Shown one piece after another: positions 49,723 through 58,030 of a DNA stretch of 64,000 nucleotides. This stretch comes from CAZKJL01 sp964553135 (GTDB lineage: Bacteria > Patescibacteriota > Gracilibacteria > Peribacterales > Peribacteraceae). Under the pieces are notes generated by a model that was not told the origin of the DNA, did not search any database, and saw only the letters and a program-made list of their open reading frames with translations. The translations under genes and the position numbers were made by a program. The stretch covers positions 372,001 to 436,000 of the forward strand of contig CAZKJL010000001.1 in assembly GCA_964553135.1 (NCBI GenBank), written 5' to 3'. The stretch's first letter is position 1; the number at the start of each line of letters is the position of its first letter.

Positions 49723-51360
49723 ATGTCTCAAAAGTCACGCCTCAAGAAGCCCAAGTACATCATCGTCACGGGCGGCATCTGCAGTTCACTCGGAAAAGGC
49801 ATCGCCACGGCGTCCATCGGAGCCATCATGAAGGCCTGCGGCTTCAAGGTATTCGTGCAGAAGCTCGATCCGTACTTGAACGTGGATCCCGGAACCATGA
49901 GTCCCTTCCAACACGGTGAAGTGTTCGTGACGGATGACGGAGCCGAGACCGACTTGGACTTGGGTCACTACGAACGTTTCATCGATGAACCGATGAGTCG
50001 CTTGAGTACGGTGACCACGGGCAAGATCTATACCGAAGTTTTGGCCAAGGAACGCAAAGGCGACTTCCTCGGCGGCACCATTCAGGTCGTGCCGCACATC
50101 ACGAACGCCATCAAAGATTGGATGAAGAACGCCGCCAAAGAGAGCGGAGCCGACATCATGATGATCGAAGTGGGTGGCACGGTGGGCGACATCGAAGGCG
50201 AACCGTTCCTGGAAGCCATCCGTCAGATGCGTTCCGACTTGGGTTCGGACACCATTTTCCATGTGCACCTCACGCTGCTTCCGTACTTGGAAGGAGCGAA
50301 GGAACTCAAGACCAAGCCCACGCAGATCTCGGTGCGCGAACTGCGTCGCATCGGTTTGCAGCCCGACATGATTCTCGCTCGTGCCGATCACAACATTCCG
50401 AGCGAACTCCTCGATAAGATCAGCCGCTTCTGCGACGTGCCGCGCGAGGCCGTCATTCCGGCGCAAACCGTGAAGTCGATCTACGACGTGCCGCTGAACT
50501 TCGAACAGTACGACATCGCGAGCGTCATCGGACAGAAGCTCGGACTCGGCAAGCTGAACCCCAACATGAAGGAGTGGAAAGCCGGACAAGACCGTTACGC
50601 GCATGCGAAGAAGGCCGTCAAGATCGGTCTCGTCGGCAAATACACGCACTTGGACGACGCATACTTGAGCGTCATCGAATCCATCAAATCCGCCGCCGTA
50701 TTCCACGGGCGCAAAGCCGAGGTCGTGTGGGTCGACAGCGAGAAGCTCGAGAAGAAGGACGTCAATGAATGGAAGAAGATCAAGTCCTGTGCCGGCATCA
50801 TCGTGCCCGGCGGCTTCGGCACCCGTGGCATCGAGGGAAAGATTCTCGCCGCGAATTACGCACGCACGAGCAAGGTGCCGTACCTCGGTTTGTGCTTGGG
50901 TTCGCAGCTGCTTGCCATCGAATTCGCGCGTTCGCTCCTCAAAGACCCGGAGCTCACGAGCCAGGAGTTCGATGAAAAAGAGAAGCTCAGTACGGACAAG
51001 TACGTCGTGCACTTCCTGCCCGATCAGCACAAAGGAAGGAGCATGGGAGGAACGCTCCGCTTGGGTCAATTCAAGTGCAAGCTCAAGAAGGGGACGAAGG
51101 CGTACGAAGCCTACGGCACGCCCGAGATCTCCGAGCGTCACCGTCATCGCTACGAGTTCAACAACAGTTTCCGCAAGCGTCTCGAGGACGGCGGTCTGGT
51201 ATTCTCCGGTGAGTGGCCGCAGAGTGGGCTCATGGAAATCGTGGAGATCAAAGATCATCCGTTCATGCTCGGAAGCCAGTTCCATCCCGAGTTCAAGAGC
51301 CGCCCGCACAAGCCGCATCCGTTGTTTTCGGCGTTCATGAAGGAAGCGGTAAAGCACTAG
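49723..51360 (+). CDS. pyrG: CTP synthase
   Basis: 545 residues, full length. Synthetase domain: KYIIVTGGICSSLGKGIATA, KLDPYLNVDPGTMSP, EVGGTVGDIEGEPFLEA. Glutaminase domain: GIIVPGGFGTRGIEGKI, nucleophile Cys in LGLCLGSQLLAIEFAR, and FHPEFKSRPHKPHPLF. Aminates UTP to CTP using glutamine. TAGAAT about 60 nt upstream (with TTGCCT, 16 nt) gives a leader of about 65 nt ending in CATCCTCTCTCTTTCTCCT and no Shine-Dalgarno. Confidence 0.98.
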   Translation: MSQKSRLKKPKYIIVTGGICSSLGKGIATASIGAIMKACGFKVFVQKLDPYLNVDPGTMSPFQHGEVFVTDDGAETDLDLGHYERFIDEPMSRLSTVTTGKIYTEVLAKERKGDFLGGTIQVVPHITNAIKDWMKNAAKESGADIMMIEVGGTVGDIEGEPFLEAIRQMRSDLGSDTIFHVHLTLLPYLEGAKELKTKPTQISVRELRRIGLQPDMILARADHNIPSELLDKISRFCDVPREAVIPAQTVKSIYDVPLNFEQYDIASVIGQKLGLGKLNPNMKEWKAGQDRYAHAKKAVKIGLVGKYTHLDDAYLSVIESIKSAAVFHGRKAEVVWVDSEKLEKKDVNEWKKIKSCAGIIVPGGFGTRGIEGKILAANYARTSKVPYLGLCLGSQLLAIEFARSLLKDPELTSQEFDEKEKLSTDKYVVHFLPDQHKGRSMGGTLRLGQFKCKLKKGTKAYEAYGTPEISERHRHRYEFNNSFRKRLEDGGLVFSGEWPQSGLMEIVEIKDHPFMLGSQFHPEFKSRPHKPHPLFSAFMKEAVKH

Positions 51361-51450
51361 GAATCCAAAGAAACCAAGGCAACCAAAGAAACCAACGATG
51401 TTTTCATGCCAAAAATCCTTGGTTTCGTTGGATTCTTTGGATTCTTTTTT
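51361..51450. repeat. Imperfect inverted repeat with 9-nt periodicity between pyrG and pyrD
   Basis: Arms 51361-51379 and 51417-51435 match at 18 of 19 positions (GAATCCAAAGAAACCAAGG type). The right arm continues as 9-nt units TTCTTTGGA and then a T run, so it may end pyrG transcription and also carries the pyrD -35 region. Confidence 0.65.
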
Positions 51451-51466
51451 GATATACTCATGCCAC

Positions 51467-52396
51467 ATGAGCACACGAACAAGCATTGCAGGGGTCCCGC
51501 TGGACTCTTACGTTTTCAATGCCGCAGGACCGAATGACGTCACGCTTCCGGAGCTCCGCATCATCGGTGCGTCGGGTTCTTCGGCCATCGTCATGAAGTC
51601 GTGCACCATCGATCCGCGTACGGGAAACGAAGAACCACGCTACGCCGACCTTCCGCTCGGATCCATCAACAGTATGGGTCTGCCGAACTTGGGGTACAAA
51701 GAATATTTGACGATCACGAAGACTTTGAAAAAAGAATTCAAGCAGCCGGTCATCGCGAGTCTCGCCGGCATGGCTCCCGGCGACATTCCCGTGCTCGTCG
51801 ATGCGTTCATGCAGAGCGACGTCGATCTCATCGAGCTCAACCTCTCCTGTCCGAACCTCAAGGGCAAGCCGCAAATCGCGTATGACTTCGAGATGACGGA
51901 CAAGATTCTTGCAGACGTTTTCAAAAAAACGACGAAGCCGCTCGGCATCAAGTTGCCGCCGTACTTCGACCCCGTGCATTGGGAACAGATCGGAGCCGTG
52001 CTCAAGAAATACCCCATCGCGTTCCTCGCCTGCATCAACTCCATCGGCAATGCGCTCGTTGTCGATGCGGAAACCGAGAAGCCCGCCATTCGTCCCAAGG
52101 GCGGCTTCGGCGGTCTCGGGGGTGACTACATCAAACCCACGGCGCTGGCCAACGTGCGCGCGTTCAGCCAGATGCTGGGCGACAAGATGGCCATCATCGG
52201 CGTGGGCGGCATCAAATCGGGTACCGACGCATTCGAATTCCTCCTCTGCGGCGCGGACGCGGTTCAAGTGGGAACCGTGTTCATGAAAGAGGGCCCCGAT
52301 TGCTTCGGACGCATCGACAAAGAACTCGCCGCCATCCTCAAGAACAAGGGTTACAAGAGCATTGCGGAAGCGAAGGGGAAGCTCGGGAGCCTCTAA
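51467..52396 (+). CDS. pyrD: Dihydroorotate dehydrogenase, class 1A type
   Basis: 309 residues. TIM barrel FMN enzyme oxidising dihydroorotate. Class 1A signature with catalytic Cys: LIELNLSCPNLKGKPQIAYD; also FLACINSIGNALVVDAE, KGGFGGLGGDYIKPTALANV, IIGVGGIKSGTDAFEFLLCGA. Cytosolic, usually fumarate-linked. ATG 51467 is used: TATACT (51453-51458) ends 8 nt before it, while the longer frame from 51398 reads through the inverted repeat. Pyrimidine synthesis partner of pyrG next door. Confidence 0.96.
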   Translation: MSTRTSIAGVPLDSYVFNAAGPNDVTLPELRIIGASGSSAIVMKSCTIDPRTGNEEPRYADLPLGSINSMGLPNLGYKEYLTITKTLKKEFKQPVIASLAGMAPGDIPVLVDAFMQSDVDLIELNLSCPNLKGKPQIAYDFEMTDKILADVFKKTTKPLGIKLPPYFDPVHWEQIGAVLKKYPIAFLACINSIGNALVVDAETEKPAIRPKGGFGGLGGDYIKPTALANVRAFSQMLGDKMAIIGVGGIKSGTDAFEFLLCGADAVQVGTVFMKEGPDCFGRIDKELAAILKNKGYKSIAEAKGKLGSL

Positions 52397-52428
52397 AACG
52401 GTCGTCAAGTCGACCCATGTTCACAGTC

Positions 52429-52458
52429 TTGACAATTAGTTTAGTACTAAACTATAAT
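52429..52458 (+). promoter_or_regulatory. Strong promoter with 18-bp palindromic operator
   Basis: TTGACA (52429-52434), 18 nt, TATAAT (52453-52458), both consensus. The spacer is a perfect palindrome TAGTTTAGTACTAAACTA (52437-52454), which would place a dimeric repressor exactly between -35 and -10. The cognate repressor is not obvious in the window. Confidence 0.85.
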
Positions 52459-52489
52459 TGGTTCGTTCTATTCATTCCCCATCTCCACC

Positions 52490-52522
52490 ATGACTGGTAA
52501 CGGATGCGGCTGCGGCAAGTAA
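52490..52522 (+). CDS. Tiny peptide MTGNGCGCGK
   Basis: Ten codons and TAA in a transcript with its own promoter (52429-52458) and terminator (52542-52565). The predicted RNA starts near 52465 and is about 100 nt. The peptide ends CGCGK, a possible metal- or thiol-binding tag. The leader is pyrimidine-rich (TTCATTCCCCATCTCCACC) as in many genes here, which supports translation at this ATG. It may instead be a regulatory small RNA with a chance ORF. Confidence 0.5.
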   Translation: MTGNGCGCGK

Positions 52523-52541
52523 TTGCTAAGCCATTCACAAG

Positions 52542-52565
52542 AAAGGCCCTTCGGGGCCTTTTTTC
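52542..52565 (+). terminator. Terminator of the tiny peptide unit
   Basis: Stem AAAGGCCC/GGGCCTTT with the stable tetraloop TTCG, followed by TTTTT. It closes a transcript of about 100 nt. Confidence 0.92.
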
Positions 52566-52690
52566 GTGCGTTCTTTTTTTGGAGCAGAACGTATTGTTCC
52601 GCACTCATCCGCGACGATTCGAGGCGTATCTTTCTTCTTCGCCATGAAGTGCTGGCAGTGGAGAGTCGTCGGCCCTATTCTGATGACGAC

Positions 52691-55600
52691 ATGCAGCAAC
52701 CGGACTTCCGTCGTCTTGCGGCGGCACTCAAACATCTTTCTCCCGGCGAGCTCGCCGATGTGCGCCGCGCGTTCGATTTCGCCGTGCAGGCGCACGCTCC
52801 GCAGAAGCGCGAAGACGGTTCGCCGTACGTGCTTCATCCCATCGCCGTGGCCGAAATCGTCGCCGGTTGGAAAGCCGATCGTGACACGGTCATCGCGGCG
52901 TTGCTGCATGACGTACTCGAAGATACCGACGTCACGAAAGAGGAGATGATGGAGCGTTTCGGTCGCCATGCGTCGTTGCTCGTGGAGGGCATCACCAAGT
53001 TCAACCAGGCCGACCTGAGCCCGGATTTGCCTCTGGATCGGAAAATCGAGACGCTCCGCAAGCTCTTCGACGTGATGCGGCTCGACATGCGCAGCATCAT
53101 CATCAAGCTTGCCGATCGTCTCCATAACGTTCAGACGATCGATTCCCTGCCCACGCCGGAGCGCAGGCGACGTTTCGCCATCGAGACGCTTACGGTGTAC
53201 TACAAGATCGCCTTCCATCTCGGCATGCGCGAAATGCGTCGCACGTTCGCCGAGCATTGCGTTCCGCACGCGTTCGATGTGGGACCGGCGGAGCGCGAGG
53301 TACGCAATCGATTGTGCAAAGAGTCGCAGGGTATCCCGCTCATGCTTGAGCGCGAGCTTCTGAAGCGCGAAGGAGAGGATCGCGTGCTCCAAGTGTTTCT
53401 GCAGCCCAGGAATCTGCTCATCTTCCATCAACGCGTCGAGGAGCGCGGCGGCAAGGCGCTCATCCAGGATGCATTTTCCATCAGCGTCATCGTGCGCAGT
53501 GAAGAGGATTGCTACCACCTGCTCAAGACGCTGCACACGCTCTACAGGCCCCAGAGTGCCCAATTTCGTGATTTCATAGCCGCTCCCAGCGATGCGGGAT
53601 ACCAAAGTCTGCACACGTTCGTCACGCTTCCCGACGGATCCGTGATCGAAGTACGCATCCGCACGCCCGAGATGTACGAACAGGCCATGCACGGCGTAAC
53701 AACGTTGCTTTTCCAGAATGCCGGGGCGCTTCCGCCCACATTCGCTTGGCTCAAACGTTCCGCATCGCTCGATTTGCAGACCCGCGACAGCAGCAGTGCT
53801 TTTTGGGAAGCACTCGAGTCCGACATTCTCCGTGAAACCATTTCCGTCACCGTCGACAAGCAGCGACTGTCGCTTCCGAAAGGTGCGACGGCGCTCGACA
53901 GCGCGTATGCGCTCTACGACGAACGTGCGGGAACGGTGAAGCTGCTGACCGTGAACGGTCGCCCCACCTCCGGCGCGGAAATCCTCCGTGAAGACGACGA
54001 GGTTCACCTCACGTTCGATGCATCGCCGCAGGTGGCGTTCGACTGGCTCCAAATGGTGTCCACGCGGCACGCTCGCTTGCTGATCGTGGACGTGCTGAAG
54101 AAATCCGATAAGTCCGATAAATTGGCTCTGGGAGCCACACTTCTTCAGAAGGAACTGGATCACTACAACAAAGGATTTCTGTCGGAATTTTCCCGCGCTC
54201 AGTGTCAGCAAGTCGCCGAGCATTTTCGTCGTGCGAGTTTCGACCAAGTCCTTTCCATGATCGGTGAAGGTGTGTTGCGTGCACGCGACATCGTGTTTTA
54301 CATGTTCCCCGAAGGAAGTGAGGCGAAGCCATCGAGCCACAAAAAGAGAGGCATCTATCCGTTCCGTCTTTCCATCACCGCCGCGGAGCACCCGGGACAA
54401 GACGTTCTTTCGCAATTCCACGGCATCGTCCGCATGAGCGAAGCGACGGTCAAAAGCGTCAGCGTGGAACCCAAGACGGACCAAGGCATGGAAATCAGCG
54501 TCAGCGGACATACGCAGGAGCGTCTGCAGTTTGCCGATTTCATCGAGCTGCTCGAGCGCCAGGAGTGGATTTCCGGCGTTCAGACCCTCCTTCCCGCCCG
54601 TCAAAAGGCGTTCATGCTCGGCGCGTTCCTCCTTTCGTCGTTGGTCATTCTGGCCGACATCATCCTCTTCCCGCGATATCAACAAATCGTCGAGCAACTT
54701 TCATGGTTGCCGAGCGTCATCGTGCAAATTTTGCCCCTCATTCCGATTCTCATCCTGAACTACTACCTTCTGCGACTGTTGCGGCATTACGTCGTACGCA
54801 TGCGTACGGATCGGTGGTTTTTGGGAGTGGCGTTGCTCCTCAACGTCGTGGGCCTCGTTTTGTTGGTCCTGCGTTTGACGCTGCTTCAGAAAGCCACCAC
54901 CAGCTTGCTCCCTCTCGTTGCGATTTTCGCCGCCTTCCTGGGGTACGTGACGTACAGATTTTTCCAAACGGACGCGCTCTTTGCGGCATATGATCAGAAA
55001 AAATTGCATCCGATTTCCACGGGCGAGTGGCAGGCCATCAAGTCTCGCAAAATCGTCGGATACGCCATTCGTTTGGCAGCGGTGTTGGTTTGGGGGCTTG
55101 AGCCCATCTACATCCGCTATACCCCCGTGAACGCTTTGGCGCCTTCTCTGCGCACGTTCTTGCTCGGCATCGGCGTTCTCGTGCCGTCGTTCATCGTCTA
55201 TTCGTTCCGGTACCTTGCGCAGCACAAGAAAATTCCCAAATTTTCCCTCGGTTACAACGGTGCGTTTTTGGCGCTCATCATCGGACAAGTGGGTCACATG
55301 TATTTCAAAAACGCGAGCTTGATCTACACCAGCGGCACGAACCTTTTGCTCTTCAACAACTTTTCGCCGCTCCTGGGCCTTATCGTCGCGGCGTTCTTCT
55401 GGCGCAAAGAGATCCCATATTTGAAGCAGCCTAGGAACATGCTCATCGTCTTCCTGTTGGGCGTTTTGGGCGGCCTGGGCAGCTCGCTCCTCGTGTACAA
55501 CGAATCGCAGCTCACGCTCTCGTACAGCGTTCTCGGAGACGTATTCGCGATGATCTCCATGTTCTTCGATCTGCTGCTCGTCATCGGACAGATTCAGTAC

Positions 55601-55993
55601 CTCAAGAGCTTCCCAAAGACCGACGGCATGCTGCTCAACATTCACATTTTCTTTTTCCTGCTCCTCGGTACCGCACCCGTCATCGCGCTCTCGCCCTTGT
55701 TCCACGAGAATATTCTCCGCGCTCTCACGCCCACCACGCTCTTCCTCGGCCTCGGCATCGGCCTCTTCGTCGGCATCGGCCAATTCCTGAACTACGAGGC
55801 GTTCAAGCGCATCGACGGATACTTGGCGTACATGATGTTCAACCTCTCCGTGCTCATTACGTTCGTCATCGAAGCGTTCTTCATTCATTCCATCGAGCCC
55901 ACCGTTCTCCTCATCATCTCCGGACTCCTCATCATCGGAGCATCGGTCACGGCCGAAGTGGTGAACTCACGTTGCCAGCGCAGCGGACAATAG
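52691..55993 (+). CDS. RelA/SpoT homologue fused to an EamA-type membrane transporter
   Basis: 1100 residues. HD hydrolase domain about 20-150 (LHPIAVAEI, ALLHDVLEDT, ADRLHNVQT), synthetase-like domain about 225-340 (FRDFIAAPSDAGYQSLHTFV, IEVRIRTPEMYE), TGS 381-445 (LPKGATALDSAYALYDE), helical region, ACT-like 556-637. From 638 to the end about 13-14 membrane helices, the last ten matching an EamA/DMT fold (RLAAVLVWGLEPIYIRY). The synthetase lacks the RPK-x-IYSI-x-K loop and the D-x-x-A-x-R Arg is Ser, so hydrolysis of (p)ppGpp is the likelier activity. ATG 52691: TATTCT ends 9 nt upstream; the longer frame starts right after the tiny peptide. Confidence 0.93.
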   Translation: MQQPDFRRLAAALKHLSPGELADVRRAFDFAVQAHAPQKREDGSPYVLHPIAVAEIVAGWKADRDTVIAALLHDVLEDTDVTKEEMMERFGRHASLLVEGITKFNQADLSPDLPLDRKIETLRKLFDVMRLDMRSIIIKLADRLHNVQTIDSLPTPERRRRFAIETLTVYYKIAFHLGMREMRRTFAEHCVPHAFDVGPAEREVRNRLCKESQGIPLMLERELLKREGEDRVLQVFLQPRNLLIFHQRVEERGGKALIQDAFSISVIVRSEEDCYHLLKTLHTLYRPQSAQFRDFIAAPSDAGYQSLHTFVTLPDGSVIEVRIRTPEMYEQAMHGVTTLLFQNAGALPPTFAWLKRSASLDLQTRDSSSAFWEALESDILRETISVTVDKQRLSLPKGATALDSAYALYDERAGTVKLLTVNGRPTSGAEILREDDEVHLTFDASPQVAFDWLQMVSTRHARLLIVDVLKKSDKSDKLALGATLLQKELDHYNKGFLSEFSRAQCQQVAEHFRRASFDQVLSMIGEGVLRARDIVFYMFPEGSEAKPSSHKKRGIYPFRLSITAAEHPGQDVLSQFHGIVRMSEATVKSVSVEPKTDQGMEISVSGHTQERLQFADFIELLERQEWISGVQTLLPARQKAFMLGAFLLSSLVILADIILFPRYQQIVEQLSWLPSVIVQILPLIPILILNYYLLRLLRHYVVRMRTDRWFLGVALLLNVVGLVLLVLRLTLLQKATTSLLPLVAIFAAFLGYVTYRFFQTDALFAAYDQKKLHPISTGEWQAIKSRKIVGYAIRLAAVLVWGLEPIYIRYTPVNALAPSLRTFLLGIGVLVPSFIVYSFRYLAQHKKIPKFSLGYNGAFLALIIGQVGHMYFKNASLIYTSGTNLLLFNNFSPLLGLIVAAFFWRKEIPYLKQPRNMLIVFLLGVLGGLGSSLLVYNESQLTLSYSVLGDVFAMISMFFDLLLVIGQIQYLKSFPKTDGMLLNIHIFFFLLLGTAPVIALSPLFHENILRALTPTTLFLGLGIGLFVGIGQFLNYEAFKRIDGYLAYMMFNLSVLITFVIEAFFIHSIEPTVLLIISGLLIIGASVTAEVVNSRCQRSGQ

Positions 55994-56038
55994 TTGCGGC
56001 GACTTTACTTTGCGGGCGTGCGGGAGGATGGTTCGGAC

Positions 56039-56593
56039 ATGTCATCCATCAATATCGTCGGTATCGCCGGAAGCCTTCGCAAGGGTTCGCTCAATATGTC
56101 GTTGCTCAAGGTCGCGGCGGCTCTCGCACCCGAGGGAACCACGTTCACCATTCTCGATATTTCCACGCTGCCGCTCTTCAACCAAGACGATGAAGCGGCG
56201 CTCCCCGTCGCAGTGAAGACGCTCAAAGATGCCGTACAACATGCCGATGCCGTCGTGTTTGCGACGCCCGAGTACAACTATTCGGTTCCGGGCGTGCTCA
56301 AAAACGCCATCGATTGGTTGTCTCGTCCGTACGGACAGAACAGTTTGGAGGGAAAGCCGGGTGCCATCATCGGCACGTCGCCGGGGTTACTCGGTTCATC
56401 GCGCGCACAGTACCATCTGCGCCAAATATTGAGCGCCGGTCTCAACGTGCAGCTCCTCAATCGTCCCGAGATCATCGTCACGGGCGGGGGAGACAAGTTC
56501 GATGTCAACGGCGAGCTGACCGATGCCAAGACGCGTGAAAAGCTCACGGAAATGCTGAAGGCACTCGTGGCGTGGGCCAAGAAGGTCGCATAA
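56039..56593 (+). CDS. NADPH-dependent FMN reductase-like flavoprotein
   Basis: 184 residues. Flavodoxin-like FMN_red fold: INIVGIAGSLRKGSLNMSLL (FMN phosphate loop), VVFATPEYNYSVPGVLKNAIDWLSR and GAIIGTSPGLLGSSRAQYHL. Reduces quinones, azo dyes or flavin. ATG 56039; a GGGAGG 11 nt upstream could be a loose Shine-Dalgarno. It follows the RSH-EamA gene by 45 nt. Confidence 0.92.
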   Translation: MSSINIVGIAGSLRKGSLNMSLLKVAAALAPEGTTFTILDISTLPLFNQDDEAALPVAVKTLKDAVQHADAVVFATPEYNYSVPGVLKNAIDWLSRPYGQNSLEGKPGAIIGTSPGLLGSSRAQYHLRQILSAGLNVQLLNRPEIIVTGGGDKFDVNGELTDAKTREKLTEMLKALVAWAKKVA

Positions 56594-56610
56594 CAGCGGC
56601 GGACTGATTA

Positions 56611-56639
56611 TTGCTAAAATATTTATTTTATAGTATAAT
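56611..56639 (+). promoter_or_regulatory. Promoter of the receiver-domain gene
   Basis: TTGCTA (56611-56616), 17 nt, TATAAT (56634-56639). The -10 lies inside a palindrome TAGTATaATACTA (56631-56643), a possible operator. AT-rich island in GC-rich surroundings. Confidence 0.82.
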
Positions 56640-56672
56640 ACTACAAACATATTTCCTCACACACAAACTCCC

Positions 56673-57050
56673 ATGGGAAAGCGCGTACTGATCGTCGACG
56701 ATGACAACGTTCTGACCAAGCTCATCGAAATGGAATTGGAAATGAAAGATCACGATCTTCGTGTCGTGAGCGCCGAGGATGGCATCGAGGCCATCGGTTT
56801 CATCGATCGCGATTTGCCCGACCTCATTTTGCTCGACCTGCGCGTGCCCAAGGCCGACGGGTTCGCCGTACTGAAGCATCTGCACGACCGCGATCACAAA
56901 TCTCCGGTCATCGTCATCACCAACTATGACAAGGACGAGTATCGCGAGCAGTGCCGCGAGTATTCCATCGTTCAAGAATATCTGTTGAAGCGCTCCATTG
57001 CCCTTCACGACCTCGTGGACAAGGTGCAGCAGTATCTCGTTGCGGCGTAG
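56673..57050 (+). CDS. Stand-alone response-regulator receiver domain
   Basis: 125 residues, CheY-like only. Acidic pair in VLIVDDDNVLTKL, phospho-acceptor Asp in LILLDLRVPKADGF, Thr in VIVITNYD and Lys in EYLLKRSIALHDL. No output domain. It probably relays phosphate or binds a partner; no histidine kinase is in the window. Own strong promoter, leader of about 25 nt rich in C and A (TTCCTCACACACAAACTCCC). Confidence 0.93.
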   Translation: MGKRVLIVDDDNVLTKLIEMELEMKDHDLRVVSAEDGIEAIGFIDRDLPDLILLDLRVPKADGFAVLKHLHDRDHKSPVIVITNYDKDEYREQCREYSIVQEYLLKRSIALHDLVDKVQQYLVAA

Positions 57051-57053
57051 TTC

Positions 57054-57608
57054 TTACTTCACCCCCATCTCCACACCGATGGTGATGGCCGTCCGGCCCT
57101 CCGTTTCGGTGATGGCCGCGGAGAACGTGCGAGTGTCCTTCGTCGCCGTGAGGATCGTGGTGCCGCCGCCCTGCATCGTGCCGTCCATCGTCCAACCTTG
57201 TTTGACGAGCTCCGCTTTGTAGTACGTCGCCACGACTTCCTGGGAATCCGTCGTCATGAGCACCAAGGCCAACCCTTGCTTGCCCTCGGATCCGTTCATC
57301 GTCGCCGAATAGCTTGCGGTGGCCCCGGGATAGACGGGCGCATCCTTCGGCCATTCGTCGGGCACCGTGGCCGTCCCCACATTCATGGTTCCGTCGGCCG
57401 TCTTCACTTCCATCGTGCCGTCATCCTTCATGTCCACCTTGGCCTTGCCCCCGCTCGCGCGTTCCATCACGCCTTCCATCGTCTTCTCCGCCATCTTGCT
57501 GCCGATGCTTCCGATGGCGGCGCAGCCCACCATCAGCACGAGCAGTGCTCCGACGACGTACCAGATCATTTTCGACTTGGAGTGTGATGTCGGCGTGGCG
57601 TTATCCAT
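57054..57608 (-). CDS. Membrane-anchored hypothetical protein
   Basis: 184 residues. One membrane helix (about 14-36, MIWYVVGALLVLMVGCAAIG), Gly/Lys/Met-rich linker, then an extracytoplasmic domain (EWPKDAPVYPGATASYSAT, VVATYYKAELVKQGWTM, TRTFSAAITETEGRTAITI). This YPGA/YYK-x-x-L-x-x-x-GW pattern recurs in uncharacterised lipoproteins that may bind small ligands; no firm family. Minus-strand promoter TTGCCG, 17 nt, GATAAT (57664-57636). Confidence 0.75.
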   Translation of the reverse strand: MDNATPTSHSKSKMIWYVVGALLVLMVGCAAIGSIGSKMAEKTMEGVMERASGGKAKVDMKDDGTMEVKTADGTMNVGTATVPDEWPKDAPVYPGATASYSATMNGSEGKQGLALVLMTTDSQEVVATYYKAELVKQGWTMDGTMQGGGTTILTATKDTRTFSAAITETEGRTAITIGVEMGVK

Positions 57609-57635
57609 CGGTGAAGAGGGGAAGGTGATGCACCG

Positions 57636-57664
57636 ATTATCCGCGATCGACCCCGTTTCGGCAA
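57636..57664 (-). promoter_or_regulatory. Promoter of the membrane-anchored hypothetical
   Basis: TTGCCG (57664-57659), 17 nt, GATAAT (57641-57636). The leader to ATG 57608 is pyrimidine-rich (CACCTTCCCCTCTTCACCG). Confidence 0.65.
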
Positions 57665-57673
57665 TGTCACCGC

Positions 57674-57946
57674 TTACCTTCGGTATCTCGGCACGTAGTA
57701 CGGGTAGTAGTAGGTTTGCGGGTATCCATACGGTGTTCCGTACGGATATGCATACTCATAGTATCCGTATTGCCGAGCGGGATAACCGCCGTTGAAGTAG
57801 TGGGTGGAGCGATATTCCCATACGCCATATGGAAAGCTGCCGAAGTCGTACGGCCATGTTCCGGTGTTGGACGCGTACGTCACGTGAGCCATGGAAATGC
57901 CGACGAGGACTCCTGTCACATAGAGCGCTTTTTTCAGGGTCATCAT
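57674..57946 (-). CDS. Small secreted Tyr/Pro/Gly-rich protein
   Basis: 90 residues. Signal peptide (ALYVTGVLVGISMAHVTYAS), then a mature part with Tyr at about one third of positions (GYYEYAYPYGTPYGYPQ). Possibly a surface or matrix protein cross-linked through Tyr. TTGCAA, 16 nt, TAGAAT (57958-57953) ends 6 nt before the first ATG, a leaderless promoter that supports expression. Confidence 0.7.
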   Translation of the reverse strand: MMTLKKALYVTGVLVGISMAHVTYASNTGTWPYDFGSFPYGVWEYRSTHYFNGGYPARQYGYYEYAYPYGTPYGYPQTYYYPYYVPRYRR

Positions 57947-57994
57947 GAATGAATTCTATCGATTCAGACCTTTATTGCAATGTATTTTGTATAA

Positions 57995-58022
57995 TTGACC
58001 AATATAAGTAATAATTTATAAT
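57995..58022 (+). promoter_or_regulatory. Leaderless promoter with inverted repeat
   Basis: TTGACC (57995-58000), 16 nt, TATAAT (58017-58022), then 8 nt to ATG 58031. AGTAATA/TATTACT arms 8 nt apart overlap the -10. Very AT-rich. Confidence 0.8.
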
Positions 58023-58030
58023 ATTACTAT

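Noticed and set aside
52535..54697. Minus-strand open frame of about 720 codons across the RSH domain
   Set aside because: Antisense to intact HD, TGS and ACT motifs; shadow composition.
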